A stretch of DNA of 64,000 nt, taken from Streptomyces sp. TLI_171. Lineage in GTDB: Bacteria > Actinomycetota > Actinomycetes > Streptomycetales > Streptomycetaceae. Both the position numbers and the translations under genes were made by a program. The notes below the pieces were generated by a model. That model ran no database searches, had not been told where the DNA came from, and saw only the letters and a list, made by a program, of their open reading frames with translations. The stretch's first letter is position 1. Each line of letters opens with the position of its first letter. The stretch is taken from NCBI RefSeq assembly GCF_003610255.1, contig NZ_RAPS01000001.1, positions 5,979,001 to 6,043,000 of the forward strand, read 5' to 3'. This document shows positions 17,104-25,821 of this stretch, piece after piece.

Positions 17104-18477
17104 TCAGCTGGTGAGTGCGCGCAGGTGGCCGTACAGGCCGAGGACCCACAGCGCCAGCGGGAGGAGGGCGCAGGCGGCGAGCGAGTGCGCGAGTTCGGCG
17201 GCCCGGCCCCAGTACGGCACCAGTCGACGGCCCGGCAGCATGCCGACGGCCAGGGCTAGCGCGGCGGTCGCGCCGAGCAGGCAGCCGACCAGCCCGGGCA
17301 GCGACAGTGCGCCGGCGGCTGCCCGGCCGAGGAGGATGGCGGCGGCACCGGCCGTTCCGGCCGCCTGCACGGGCAGCCGCTGCCGGACGCTGCCCTGGTG
17401 CCGGCCGTGCAGGAGCAGCAGCAGCGACAGCACCGTCGCGGTCGTCACGGCGTCGGTCGTGCCCTCCAGCGCCAGCGTGACCGCGCAGACCGCGCAGACC
17501 GCGCCGGTAGCGGTGAACAATGCGGTGAGCCAGGAGGACGCGACCGCGGACCGGCGGGCCACGTCGGCGCTGGGGAACGGTTCGATGCCGTCCTGGAGTT
17601 GGCTGGGCGAGGTCGGCAGCGGCCGCAGCTGCAGTCCGGCCACCCGGAAAGCCAGGACCGGCACCGAGCCGGTCAGGGCGACCGCCAGGACGGCGGTCAC
17701 TGCGGCTGAGTGCTCCGGTGACGGTCCGAGGAGAAGTGCGGTGCCTCCGGCGAGCAGGGCGAACGCCGCCACAACGCCCACTCCTGCGGCGGCTGGCCGG
17801 AATCGGGACGACCAGGCCACGACGGTGACGGCGGCGGCCGACGCACCGGCACCGGCCGCCAGCATGGGCGCCGCCAATACCGTCTGGGCCGCGGCGTGGC
17901 CGGTCAGCCCCGAGTCGGCCAGCAGCCAGCCCGCCAGTGCCGCACCCGCGGTGCCGGCGAGGCCGAGGACCGCGCCCGTGGCCTCGTCGTGCAGGGCCCA
18001 GGCGACCACGGGGGCGGCGGTCAGCAGCAGCAGGGCAAGACAGGCGACCGTCGCCGGCTGTCCCCCGTACGCGGCCACGGCCCACACGGCGGCCGCCGCC
18101 ACGACGGCGGCAGCGCGCAGCAGGCGGGCCCGCACCACGGCGGTGGCGGTGGCGGGTGACGCCGCTGCGGCTTCGGCCGTGCGGGGCGTGCTGACCAAGG
18201 GCGGCAGCGCATTGTGGTGCGGTCGGAGCAGGACCGTTTCGCCGTCGCGCAGGCCGACCGAGGCCAAGGTCGTTTCGTCGTCCAGCGGCGCCCCGCCGAG
18301 GCACTGCAGGACCCAACCGCTGCCGGGCGCGGTAACGGGTTCGGGGCTGATCCCCGCAAACTCCAGAACGGCCGGCAGCAGGTCGCCGACCGGTACGTCG
18401 TCCGGTACGGCCAGGTCCTCCGACCGGTCCGGCATCTTCAGGTGCAGTCGGCACAGTCCTGCGATCGCCTCGTTCAT
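17104..18477 (-). CDS. eccD: Type VII secretion membrane channel EccD
   Basis: 457 codons from ATG 18477 with a GGAGG site. The first ~85 residues form a ubiquitin-like cytosolic domain (LCRLHLKMPDRSEDLAVPDD, VLQCLGGAPLDDETTLAS). About eleven hydrophobic helices fill the remainder (from AAAVVAAAAVWAVAAYGG to LAACALLPLALWVLGLY). This build is diagnostic for EccD, the main pore-lining subunit of ESX complexes. It follows the mycosin gene and precedes eccB. The protein ends almost directly after the last helix, as in other actinomycete EccD proteins. Confidence 0.92.
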   Translation of the reverse strand: MNEAIAGLCRLHLKMPDRSEDLAVPDDVPVGDLLPAVLEFAGISPEPVTAPGSGWVLQCLGGAPLDDETTLASVGLRDGETVLLRPHHNALPPLVSTPRTAEAAAASPATATAVVRARLLRAAAVVAAAAVWAVAAYGGQPATVACLALLLLTAAPVVAWALHDEATGAVLGLAGTAGAALAGWLLADSGLTGHAAAQTVLAAPMLAAGAGASAAAVTVVAWSSRFRPAAAGVGVVAAFALLAGGTALLLGPSPEHSAAVTAVLAVALTGSVPVLAFRVAGLQLRPLPTSPSQLQDGIEPFPSADVARRSAVASSWLTALFTATGAVCAVCAVTLALEGTTDAVTTATVLSLLLLLHGRHQGSVRQRLPVQAAGTAGAAAILLGRAAAGALSLPGLVGCLLGATAALALAVGMLPGRRLVPYWGRAAELAHSLAACALLPLALWVLGLYGHLRALTS

Positions 18478-18589
18478 CCGTGCCTCCTCTCGTCATGGTC
18501 CGTCTCGGTGTTCAGGACAGTTCCCACGGGCCGCGGGTGGTCGTTCGGGTGGGTGCGTGGGCTGGTGCCCGCTGTCCGCGTTGCGCCGT

Positions 18590-19807
18590 TCAATGAGCGG
18601 CCCGCCAGCCGCGTCGGCGTCCTCTCGGGACGGCCCAGGCCGCCGCCCCGACGGTGACCGCCACACCCGTTGCACCGAGCGTGATCGCCACCGCCCTCCG
18701 CCGGGCACCGCCGTCGGAGACCGGCCGCGGCAGGACCGCGGGCCGGGCCGACGTGGGCGCCGCGCCCGGCGCGGCGACGGTGGCGGAGACAGCGGCCGCC
18801 ACGTCCAACCGCGGGACGTCGGCCGGGAAGGCGGTGGCGGTGAGCCGGGCAGCGGTCTGAGCGGCCGTCAGCCCGGGCCGGTAGGAACGCACCAGGGCCG
18901 CCGCGCCGCCCACCAGCCCGACCGCCAGGGACGGGCCAGAGCCAGTGAGGACACCGTCGCCGCGCGGGCCGATCCCCACCACCCGGTCGCCCGGGGCGGC
19001 CAGGTCCGCGTGCTTCGGTTCAGGTGCTTCGGTGAGGCGGCTGCCGTCGGCGCCGAAGTCCAGGACGGACAGCACGCCGTCGGCGGCGGCCGGCCAGTAG
19101 TCGCGCGGAGGCGGGGCCCCTTCCCCATTGTTCGTCGCGGAATCGGGCCCGGCCGGGGCGACCACCAGCACGTCATGTTCGGCGGCGGACCGCAGAGCCG
19201 CGTCCAGGGCCAGTGAGGAGGAAGCCAGGGCGAATGGGACCACGGCCACCTTCGCGCCGCCCGCCACCGCCTGCTGCAGAGCGCTCGCGACCGAGTCTGC
19301 CGTGGCGTGGCCCCGCAGGTCAGTGCCGCGTACGGCCAGCACCCTGGCCTGCGGGGCCACGCCCGTGAACGGGAGCCCCTCCACTGGGCCGCCGACTGCG
19401 AGGCCGGCGACGAAGGTGCCGTGGCCAACGCAGTCGTTTCCGCCGTCGCCTACCGCGGTGACCCGGCCGGACAGTGCCTTCGCCGCACCGTCCACGCCGG
19501 TGTCCACCACCGCGACCACCGTGCCGGATCCCCGGGTGAGTGCCCAGGCCGCGTCCAGGCCGAGCAGGGACTGCGTCCACGGTTCAGCTCGCGCCGTGAC
19601 CGTCGAGCCGGGTCGGCACGGAGCGTTGTCGGCCAGCTCGTTCACCACGACCGGCAGCGGGGCCTGGGACGCGGACGGGGAAGGGTCGGCGGCCGGACGC
19701 CCCGCCGCGGTCGCCGGGCCGACCGGCAGCAGGACCGACAGAAGCAGCACGGCCGGCAGCGTGGTGCCGGCGGCACGGCGGGGGAGCATGGCGAAGTGCT
19801 CTGACAT
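18590..19807 (-). CDS. mycP: Mycosin-like subtilase (MycP), atypical oxyanion site
   Basis: 405 codons from ATG 19807 (a second ATG is six codons on). A signal peptide (residues 14-36) leads to an S8 protease domain with Asp102 in VVDTGVDG, His129 in GHGTFVAG and Ser293 in GPSLAV. A C-terminal membrane anchor (about 370-392) and a basic tail follow. This is the topology of ESX mycosins, which stabilise the secretion complex and process substrates. Two departures are visible. The usual GTSxAAP serine motif reads GPSLAVG. The oxyanion-hole asparagine expected in VVAAAGN-like motifs is replaced (VVAPAGPDS), so proteolysis may be weak or absent. It is the first gene of the minus-strand ESX operon. 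Confidence 0.87.
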   Translation of the reverse strand: MSEHFAMLPRRAAGTTLPAVLLLSVLLPVGPATAAGRPAADPSPSASQAPLPVVVNELADNAPCRPGSTVTARAEPWTQSLLGLDAAWALTRGSGTVVAVVDTGVDGAAKALSGRVTAVGDGGNDCVGHGTFVAGLAVGGPVEGLPFTGVAPQARVLAVRGTDLRGHATADSVASALQQAVAGGAKVAVVPFALASSSLALDAALRSAAEHDVLVVAPAGPDSATNNGEGAPPPRDYWPAAADGVLSVLDFGADGSRLTEAPEPKHADLAAPGDRVVGIGPRGDGVLTGSGPSLAVGLVGGAAALVRSYRPGLTAAQTAARLTATAFPADVPRLDVAAAVSATVAAPGAAPTSARPAVLPRPVSDGGARRRAVAITLGATGVAVTVGAAAWAVPRGRRRGWRAAH

Positions 19808-19870
19808 GGTTCCGGATCGTAGGGAGCCCGCGGGCCGCCGCGGCGTCGTCTGCGTGACCGGTCGCACGAA

Positions 19871-19966
19871 TACGTCACCGGGCCGGTCGGCGGGGTGGGT
19901 TCGACTACGTCTACGTCGTCGTCTACGTCGTCCGGTGGGGCTCACGCGGCCGGGCCTGAATACGTC
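19871..19966. promoter_or_regulatory. Cluster of five TACGTC motifs in divergent promoter region
   Basis: TACGTC occurs at 19871, 19906, 19912, 19924 and 19961 in the space between mycP (minus) and the EccA-like gene (plus), twice as AATACGTCA. The density over 96 bases is far above chance, and the site lies where both operons must start. A binding site for one of the local regulators is a reasonable guess. Confidence 0.45.
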
Positions 19967-20117
19967 AACGTGCGGTGGCCCCGGACCGCGGACTTGGGGA
20001 AACCTGGGCCGGGTCCGGGGTCGACCGGTCGACGAGGTGCCGCACCCCGCCGGCCGGCCGTCCGGACCACCCGCTCGGCTCGGCTCGGTCCGGCCGGACC
20101 GACATCGAGGAGACCGC

Positions 20118-23100
20118 GTGGTACGTCAGGTGCTCACCGTCGACCAGCATGGCGGGGGCGACTTCACCACGATCGTCGCCGCGCTGGGGCACGCCCGCGC
20201 CGGTGCCGTGATCAGCATCCGTCCCGGTCGATACGAGGAGAACCTCGTCATCGCGCACCGGCTCACCCTCGCGGCCGACGGGCCGCGCGGCTCGGTCGAG
20301 ATCTGCCCGCGCCGGGACCGGGCGCTCACCCTGGCCGCCGACGCCGTCATGGTCAGCGACCTACTGCTGCGCGGTGGCGAGTCGGACGTGCCGGTGGTGC
20401 ACGCCGTCGGCGGCCAGCTCGCGATGGACGGCTGCGAGGTGGTCGGCACCGCCTGGGTTGCCGTGCTCTCCAGCGACGGCGGGTCGCTGGCGATGCGGGA
20501 CTGCCGGGTCACGAACCCGATCGGAGCTGGCATCGTCGTCACCTCGGCGACCGCTTCCGTGGTCGACAACTGCACCGTCGAACACCTCGGCACCACCGCG
20601 TTGGCCGTGCTGGAACGGGGCCGCATCACCGCCCGCGGCTGCCGGTTCCGGGACGCCCGGGGAAACGGCGTCCTTGCCAACGGTGAGTCCCGGGGTGAGG
20701 TGGAGGACTGCACCGTGTCCTCCGCCGACAAGCCTGCCCTCGCGCTGGAGGGTGCCACCACCCTTGCGGTGCGCACTACCGAGGTCACCGGTGTTACCGT
20801 CGGTGTCTACGTCACCAGTACCTCCCGCACCGTCCTGGAAGACGTCAGGGTCGCCGACACCAGCGGCCACGGCATCGTCGTCGCAGGCGGGTCCGACCCG
20901 CTGCTGCGCCGGTGTTCCACGGATGGCACCCGGGGCAGCGGGCTGTTCATCACCGGCAAGGCCCGGGGCACCTTCGAGGACTGCACCTTCGCCGCGGCGT
21001 CCCTATCGGGCGTCCGGATCACCGAGTCCTCCGCGCCGGTTCTCACCGGCACCCTGGTCCGCGACGCGGAAGGCGTGGCGGTGCAGATCGGCGACGAATC
21101 GGTCGCCGAGTTTGACCGGCTGGACGTCGTGGACGCGCTCGGGGTCGGCATCGGCATCCGGGCCGGCGCAAACCCGCTGCTGCGCCGAGCGAGGGTGGTC
21201 CGGGCCCGTGGCCACGGCGTGCACGTCGCGGAGGACGGTCGGGGACGGCTGGAGCACTGCGAGATCGAGGAGGCGGGTTCGTCCGGCATCAGGATCGAAG
21301 GCCACGGTAACCCCTTCGTTACCAATGCGACCCTGCGTGGTTGCACCCAGGCGGGAGTGTCCGTCGGTGCACGCGGGCGTGGCTCCCTGCGCGACTGCAA
21401 CATCGAGGGCTCCGGCACCGAGGGCGTCTCGGTCGAGGACGGCGGCGAACTGTCACTGACCCGGGTGCGGGTGGCCGGTTCCGGTGCGCACGGCGTGCTG
21501 ATCGCGGCGGGCGGCCGGGCCTCTCTGAACGCCTGCGAATTCCACGACTGTAGCGGCGATGGCATCCGCGTCGACAGCACCGAGCAGGTCACAGTCGCGG
21601 ACTGCCAGGTACGCGGTAACCGGGGTGCCGGACTGCGACACTCCCGGCCCGGCTCGCGGCTGGGAGTCGACGGGCTGGTGTCTGCCGCCAACGGTGCCAC
21701 CGACGTCTGGGACGGCGCACCGCCGCAAGAGCTGCCCGCCGGATCCGGGGCGGGTCAGGACGACCTTCCGGCCCCCGGAACTCCGCTCGGCGACCTGCAC
21801 GCACTGGTCGGTCTGGAAGGCGTCAAGCACCAGGTCACCACGCTGATCAACCTCAATCGGCTGGCACAGCATCGGGCCCGGCTCGGCATGCCCGCACCGC
21901 CGATGAGCCGGCACCTGGTCTTCGCCGGGCCGCCGGGCACCGGCAAGACCAGCGTGGCGCGGCTCTACGGCTCGATCCTCGCGGACCTGGGCTCGCTGCG
22001 CTCCGGGCACATCGTCGAAGTCGCCCGGGCCGACCTGGTGGCGCAGGTCATCGGCGGCACCGCAATCAAGACGACGGAGGTGTTCGAGAAGGCGCTCGGC
22101 GGTGTCCTGTTCATCGACGAGGCGTACACCTTGCTCGGCGACAAGGGATCCGGCGCCGATTTCGGGCAGGAGGCCATCGATACCCTGGTCAAGCTGATGG
22201 AGGACCATCGTGACGAGGTCGTGGTGATCGTGGCCGGCTACTCGAAGGAGATGCAAAGCTTCCTCGCCGCCAACCCCGGCCTGGCCTCCCGGTTCACCCG
22301 CACCATCGAGTTCGTCAACTACACCGTCGACGAACTGGTCACCATCGTCGGCAACATGTGCGAGGCGCACAGCTACGCCCTGGACCCCCTCGCGGTGGAG
22401 GCGCTGCGAGTGCTGTTCACTGCCCTGCCCAGGGACGCGGGGTTCGGCAACGGCCGGGCGGCCCGCAAGGTCTTCGAGGAGATGGTCGACCGGCAGGCCT
22501 TCAGGCTCGCCACCCAGGGTCAGGTCTCCGAGGACGACCTCGCCCTGTTGACCGCAGAGGACGTCGGCGACGACGCCGCCGCGCAGGTCCGGGGAGGCAG
22601 CAAGGCTGCTCCCGGCGACTCGGACGCGCTGGCCAGGCTCAACGCGATGACCGGACTCGGGGCGGTCAAGGCCGAGGTGCGGGGCATCGTTGACCTGCTC
22701 GCCGCCACCCGGGCCCGGGAGGCCGCTGGGCTGCCCACGCCCAGGCTCAGCCACCACCTGGTCTTCGTCGGCCCGCCGGGTACCGGCAAGACCACGGTGG
22801 CCCGGCTCTATGCCGAACTGCTGCGCTCCTTCGGGGTGCTGCCGCGCGGCCAGCTGGTCGAGGTCGGCCGCGCAGACCTGGTCGGGCGGTACGTCGGCCA
22901 CACCGCCCAGCTGACCAAGGAGGCGTTCACTCGTGCGCTGGGCGGTGTCCTGTTTATCGACGAGGCCTACACCCTCACTCCGGCCGGATCGAGCAACGAC
23001 TTCGGCCAGGAGGCGGTCGACACCCTGCTCAAGCTGATGGAGGACCACCGGGACGAGATTGTCGTCATCGCGGCTGGCTACACCGACGAGATGCACCGCT

Positions 23101-23426
23101 TCCTGGATTCCAACCCCGGCTTGGCCTCCCGCTTCAACCGGCACATCCCGTTCGAGGACTACAGCACCGACGAACTGGTCTCCATCGTTCGCGAGCACGC
23201 AGAGCAGGTCGGCTACCGGCTGTCGGCCGACACCGTGGAGGCGGTCCGCACCCACTTTGGCACGCTGCCGCGCGGTCGGTCTTTCGGAAACGCCCGCACC
23301 GCAAGGCAGTTGGTGGAGACGATGATGACCCGGCAGGCGGGACGGATCGGTGCGCTGGCCGCGCCGAACGTGAACGACCTGACCGGGCTGCTCCCGGAGG
23401 ACCTGCCGGTGCGTCTGGCCGGCTGA
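20118..23426 (+). CDS. Beta-helix protein fused to two EccA-like AAA ATPase domains
   Basis: 1102 codons from GTG 20118, eight bases after GAGGAG. Residues ~1-535 are a right-handed beta-helix with many short repeats (patterns like GHGIVVAGGSDPLLRRC, G-x-x-V-x-x-x-x-x-G-x-x-x-x-x-C). Two CbxX/CfqX-type AAA domains follow. The first (~554-830) has Walker A GPPGTGKTSVARLYG near 604 and Walker B GVLFIDEAYTLL near 662. The second (~840-1100) has GPPGTGKTTVARLYA near 884 and VLFIDEAYTLT near 943. Mycobacterial EccA has a TPR head and one AAA domain, so this is a different architecture with the same motor type. It is divergent from mycP and probably serves the same ESX system as a cytosolic chaperone-motor. 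The beta-helix may bind substrates or surface polymers, which is an inference. Confidence 0.85.
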   Translation: MVRQVLTVDQHGGGDFTTIVAALGHARAGAVISIRPGRYEENLVIAHRLTLAADGPRGSVEICPRRDRALTLAADAVMVSDLLLRGGESDVPVVHAVGGQLAMDGCEVVGTAWVAVLSSDGGSLAMRDCRVTNPIGAGIVVTSATASVVDNCTVEHLGTTALAVLERGRITARGCRFRDARGNGVLANGESRGEVEDCTVSSADKPALALEGATTLAVRTTEVTGVTVGVYVTSTSRTVLEDVRVADTSGHGIVVAGGSDPLLRRCSTDGTRGSGLFITGKARGTFEDCTFAAASLSGVRITESSAPVLTGTLVRDAEGVAVQIGDESVAEFDRLDVVDALGVGIGIRAGANPLLRRARVVRARGHGVHVAEDGRGRLEHCEIEEAGSSGIRIEGHGNPFVTNATLRGCTQAGVSVGARGRGSLRDCNIEGSGTEGVSVEDGGELSLTRVRVAGSGAHGVLIAAGGRASLNACEFHDCSGDGIRVDSTEQVTVADCQVRGNRGAGLRHSRPGSRLGVDGLVSAANGATDVWDGAPPQELPAGSGAGQDDLPAPGTPLGDLHALVGLEGVKHQVTTLINLNRLAQHRARLGMPAPPMSRHLVFAGPPGTGKTSVARLYGSILADLGSLRSGHIVEVARADLVAQVIGGTAIKTTEVFEKALGGVLFIDEAYTLLGDKGSGADFGQEAIDTLVKLMEDHRDEVVVIVAGYSKEMQSFLAANPGLASRFTRTIEFVNYTVDELVTIVGNMCEAHSYALDPLAVEALRVLFTALPRDAGFGNGRAARKVFEEMVDRQAFRLATQGQVSEDDLALLTAEDVGDDAAAQVRGGSKAAPGDSDALARLNAMTGLGAVKAEVRGIVDLLAATRAREAAGLPTPRLSHHLVFVGPPGTGKTTVARLYAELLRSFGVLPRGQLVEVGRADLVGRYVGHTAQLTKEAFTRALGGVLFIDEAYTLTPAGSSNDFGQEAVDTLLKLMEDHRDEIVVIAAGYTDEMHRFLDSNPGLASRFNRHIPFEDYSTDELVSIVREHAEQVGYRLSADTVEAVRTHFGTLPRGRSFGNARTARQLVETMMTRQAGRIGALAAPNVNDLTGLLPEDLPVRLAG

Positions 23427-23438
23427 ACCACCGAGGGA

Positions 23439-23474
23439 CCGGGCGGGACGGGCGACCTCGCACGGACCGCCCGG
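23439..23474. terminator. Possible terminator between convergent genes
   Basis: CCGGGCGG and CCGCCCGG form an 8-bp stem with a 20-base loop between the EccA-like gene (plus) and LuxR-type regulator 2 (minus). A second small GC stem follows. The stem is short, so support is modest. Confidence 0.4.
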
Positions 23475-23496
23475 ATCTCCCCGTGAGGCGGGGTCC

Positions 23497-24129
23497 TCAG
23501 ATGGCCCCGGTTTGCAGGGCGTGGGCGACGGCGTGGGAGCGGTTGCGCAGCCGCAGTCGGCTCATCATCCCGGCCAGGATGTTCTTGATGGTGCGCTCGG
23601 AGTAGTTCAATTCCCGCGCCACCTCGGCGGTGTTGAGACCTTGTGACAGCAGCCGCAGCACCTCGATCTCGCGGGTTGCGAAGCCGGCCAGCGCCAGCCC
23701 GTGCGGTTCCAGTACGTCCCGCTGGAGGTTGCGGACCCGGTCGATCAGCGAGCGGATGTGCTCCCCGGGCAGCATCGAGTGGCCGCGGCCGGCTTCCCAG
23801 ACGGCGTGCCGGATCTGTGGCATCGAAGAGTGGGCCCGGTCCAGATAGCACACAAGGCCGAGGGCGAAGGACTGGAGCAGGTGCCGTTCACCGATCCGGT
23901 CCGCGACCAGCACGATCACCGGGCCGCTGACCTCGCGCAGGCGGTCCATCGTGGAGTCGTCGACCTCGGTGGCCAGGACCAGGGCGACGGCTGCCTCGGC
24001 ATGCCGCTCGGGCGGCAGTACCGCAAGACGGGACGACGCCCGCAGGTAGGCCTCGACGGCGTCGCGGGTCATCCGGTCGTCGGTGTGCACCACGATCGGG
24101 AGGGTCGGGGCGGTCGGCGAGTCGGTCAT
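23497..24129 (-). CDS. LuxR-type orphan response regulator 2
   Basis: 210 codons. It is a paralogue of the regulator at 14473-15189, with a degenerate receiver (PIVVHTDDRMTRDAVEAYLRA, ALVLATEVDDSTMDRLREV, GPVIVLVADRIGERHLL) and a LuxR helix-turn-helix (FATREIEVLRLLSQGLNTAEVAREL, RTIKNILAGMMSRLRLRNRSH). It converges on the EccA-like gene and closes the ESX core region. With regulator 1 it may form a pair that binds related sites. Confidence 0.8.
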   Translation of the reverse strand: MTDSPTAPTLPIVVHTDDRMTRDAVEAYLRASSRLAVLPPERHAEAAVALVLATEVDDSTMDRLREVSGPVIVLVADRIGERHLLQSFALGLVCYLDRAHSSMPQIRHAVWEAGRGHSMLPGEHIRSLIDRVRNLQRDVLEPHGLALAGFATREIEVLRLLSQGLNTAEVARELNYSERTIKNILAGMMSRLRLRNRSHAVAHALQTGAI

Positions 24130-24208
24130 GGATGGTCTCCCTCCGTCTTTGCCCAGTGCGGCGCCCTCGGGACTGTGCCGCCGCCGGGCAGTTCCGGGTG
24201 CACGTTAG

Positions 24209-24283
24209 CGCGCCCCGATGGCCGGAAGGGCAACCAACAGCCCGAAGGGGCAGTGTGGTTGCCCTTCCGGCCATCGGGGCGCG
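24209..24283. terminator. Perfect 28-bp inverted repeat hairpin
   Basis: Arms 24209-24236 and 24256-24283 are exact inverse copies (beginning CGCGCCCCGATGGCCGG); the 19-base loop holds a further mini-stem (GCCC GAA GGGG). It lies downstream of the minus-strand OmpR-like gene and upstream of LuxR-type regulator 2. It is longer than a normal terminator, so it may also be a protein-binding or mobile palindrome. Confidence 0.6.
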
Positions 24284-24325
24284 TGGAAGGAGGGGGCCGA
24301 CGTCGCGGAGGGGGATGACGGAGGA

Positions 24326-25126
24326 TCAGCAGGCGGCGAGGGAGTCGGCCTGTGGGCCGGCGGCGTTCGGGCGGACGGTGAAGGTGTCCATGCCCCACGC
24401 ATGGTGGCGGCTGAACTCCCTGCGACGGGAGGTGAGATGGGGCGTCAGCCGGTCCAGCCGGCCACGCAGCGCGGGCAGGCTCATCGGGCGGGTGGCCGAA
24501 CCCAGCAGGCAGCGGAGGTCGTGGCAGCAGACCGGCCGGGTCGTCCGGCACAGCAGTTCCAGCAGCACGTCCTGCGACCGGAAGAACAGTCTGCCGGATG
24601 CACCGTCACAGGCACACGTTCCCGCGCAGGGGCAGTCCGGACGGCTTCGGTTCTCCGACGTCCGGACCGGGTACGGGCCGGGGCCCTGGAAGGCCGCAGC
24701 GCAACGGGCATCGGCGAGCAGCCGGGCGGCGAGTACCCGCGGCGGCTCGTCGCGGCGGACCACGTTCTGCGCGCCGGCCTCCAGCAGCGGTACGACGTCC
24801 GTGTCGGCGGGCACCGTCACGGTGACCGGGGCCAGCAGGCGGGCCGCCCGGACGAACTGTGCCAGGGCGCCGTCCGGTTGGGGGGCCAGTCCTGGCAGAT
24901 CGAGGACGGCCAGGGCACCGGGGTTGTGCAGCAGGTACTGGTAGCCATGGGAGTCGCCCCACGGGCGGCACGCGAGTACCGGCAGGCCGGCGGCGCGCAG
25001 CGACGAGGTCCAGGCGGCGGATCGTTCGGGCTCAAGCGAGATCACGAGGGCGGCAGGTGCCGAGACGGGCCAGAGGCGTCCCTGCCCTGGGTGGGCTGCC
25101 GCGGCGGTTCGGGTGGGCGTTTCCAT
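24326..25126 (-). CDS. OmpR-like transcriptional regulator with degenerate receiver
   Basis: 266 codons from ATG 25126 with GGAGGAG upstream. The N-terminal ~150 residues resemble a receiver (ALVISLEPERSAAWTSSLRAA, ALAVLDLPGL, VPLLEAGAQNVVRRDEPPRVLAARLL). A Cys-rich linker (RPDCPCAGTCACDG) follows, then a C-terminal winged-helix-like region (QDVLLELLCRTTRPVCCHDL, LRGRLDRLTPHL, WGMDTFTVRP). The linker cysteines could bind a metal or sense redox state. That is an inference; I know of no family assignment for it. It is divergent from the conservon. Confidence 0.65.
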   Translation of the reverse strand: METPTRTAAAAHPGQGRLWPVSAPAALVISLEPERSAAWTSSLRAAGLPVLACRPWGDSHGYQYLLHNPGALAVLDLPGLAPQPDGALAQFVRAARLLAPVTVTVPADTDVVPLLEAGAQNVVRRDEPPRVLAARLLADARCAAAFQGPGPYPVRTSENRSRPDCPCAGTCACDGASGRLFFRSQDVLLELLCRTTRPVCCHDLRCLLGSATRPMSLPALRGRLDRLTPHLTSRRREFSRHHAWGMDTFTVRPNAAGPQADSLAAC

Positions 25127-25821
25127 GGCGGCTCCTCCGGAGACCGGCGTCGACAGGCTGGGGGTCCCGAGTACGGGGGGGGGGGGCACCCGCGCGGCCT
25201 TCGGGCCGGGGCACGGGCGGTGACGTACTCCTGCTGCTTCGGCAGGAGGCGGGCGCAGCCGACCGAGGTCAGGCCGACGGGGAGAGCTGTCGGGTCCGCG
25301 GCGGTGGCGTGCGACGGGTGCCTCGTTCCAGGCAAGCCGCACCGACGTGCTCGGCGACAGGGCGCGGGCGCCTCGCTGCACCTTCGTACACCGCTCCCGT
25401 CCCGTCGCTTTCCGGTCACCGCCCCTTCCGCCCGCAGTGGTGGTTCGTTGAGGCAACGTAAGCTCCACCGCTACTGTCGCCTTCGAATGTGAGGTCGAGG
25501 CCAGCAGAAGTGAGCGACAGTCAAGGCTTGGGGCAGGGCGCAGCGTGCAGCTCTCCGACGCCGGAACGGTGGCGGATCGGGCACCGGTAGCGGCTCATTG
25601 GTGCAGTGCTCGTCGGTCGGGGTAGTCGAAGGCGATCGGGGCACGCTCAGATAGGGAACGCCGCGCGGGAGGACTGGTCTCCACCGTCGGCACCAGGCCT
25701 CCCAGGACCCGTGACGTTGCTCCACTTCCCGGGGAAGGCCACCTCGAACCGCCTGTCCCTTCCGCCCGGCCGCTCGGCTGCCGGGACGGAGCAGGGCCGG
25801 GTACGACGACCGGTGGAGAAC
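25127..25821. other. Divergent intergenic region with a G12 tract
   Basis: About 695 bases between the OmpR-like gene (minus) and the conservon (plus). It contains an uninterrupted run of 12 G at 25175-25186, some 50 bases upstream of the OmpR-like start, where it could vary in length by slippage. No supported ORF was found. Confidence 0.5.
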
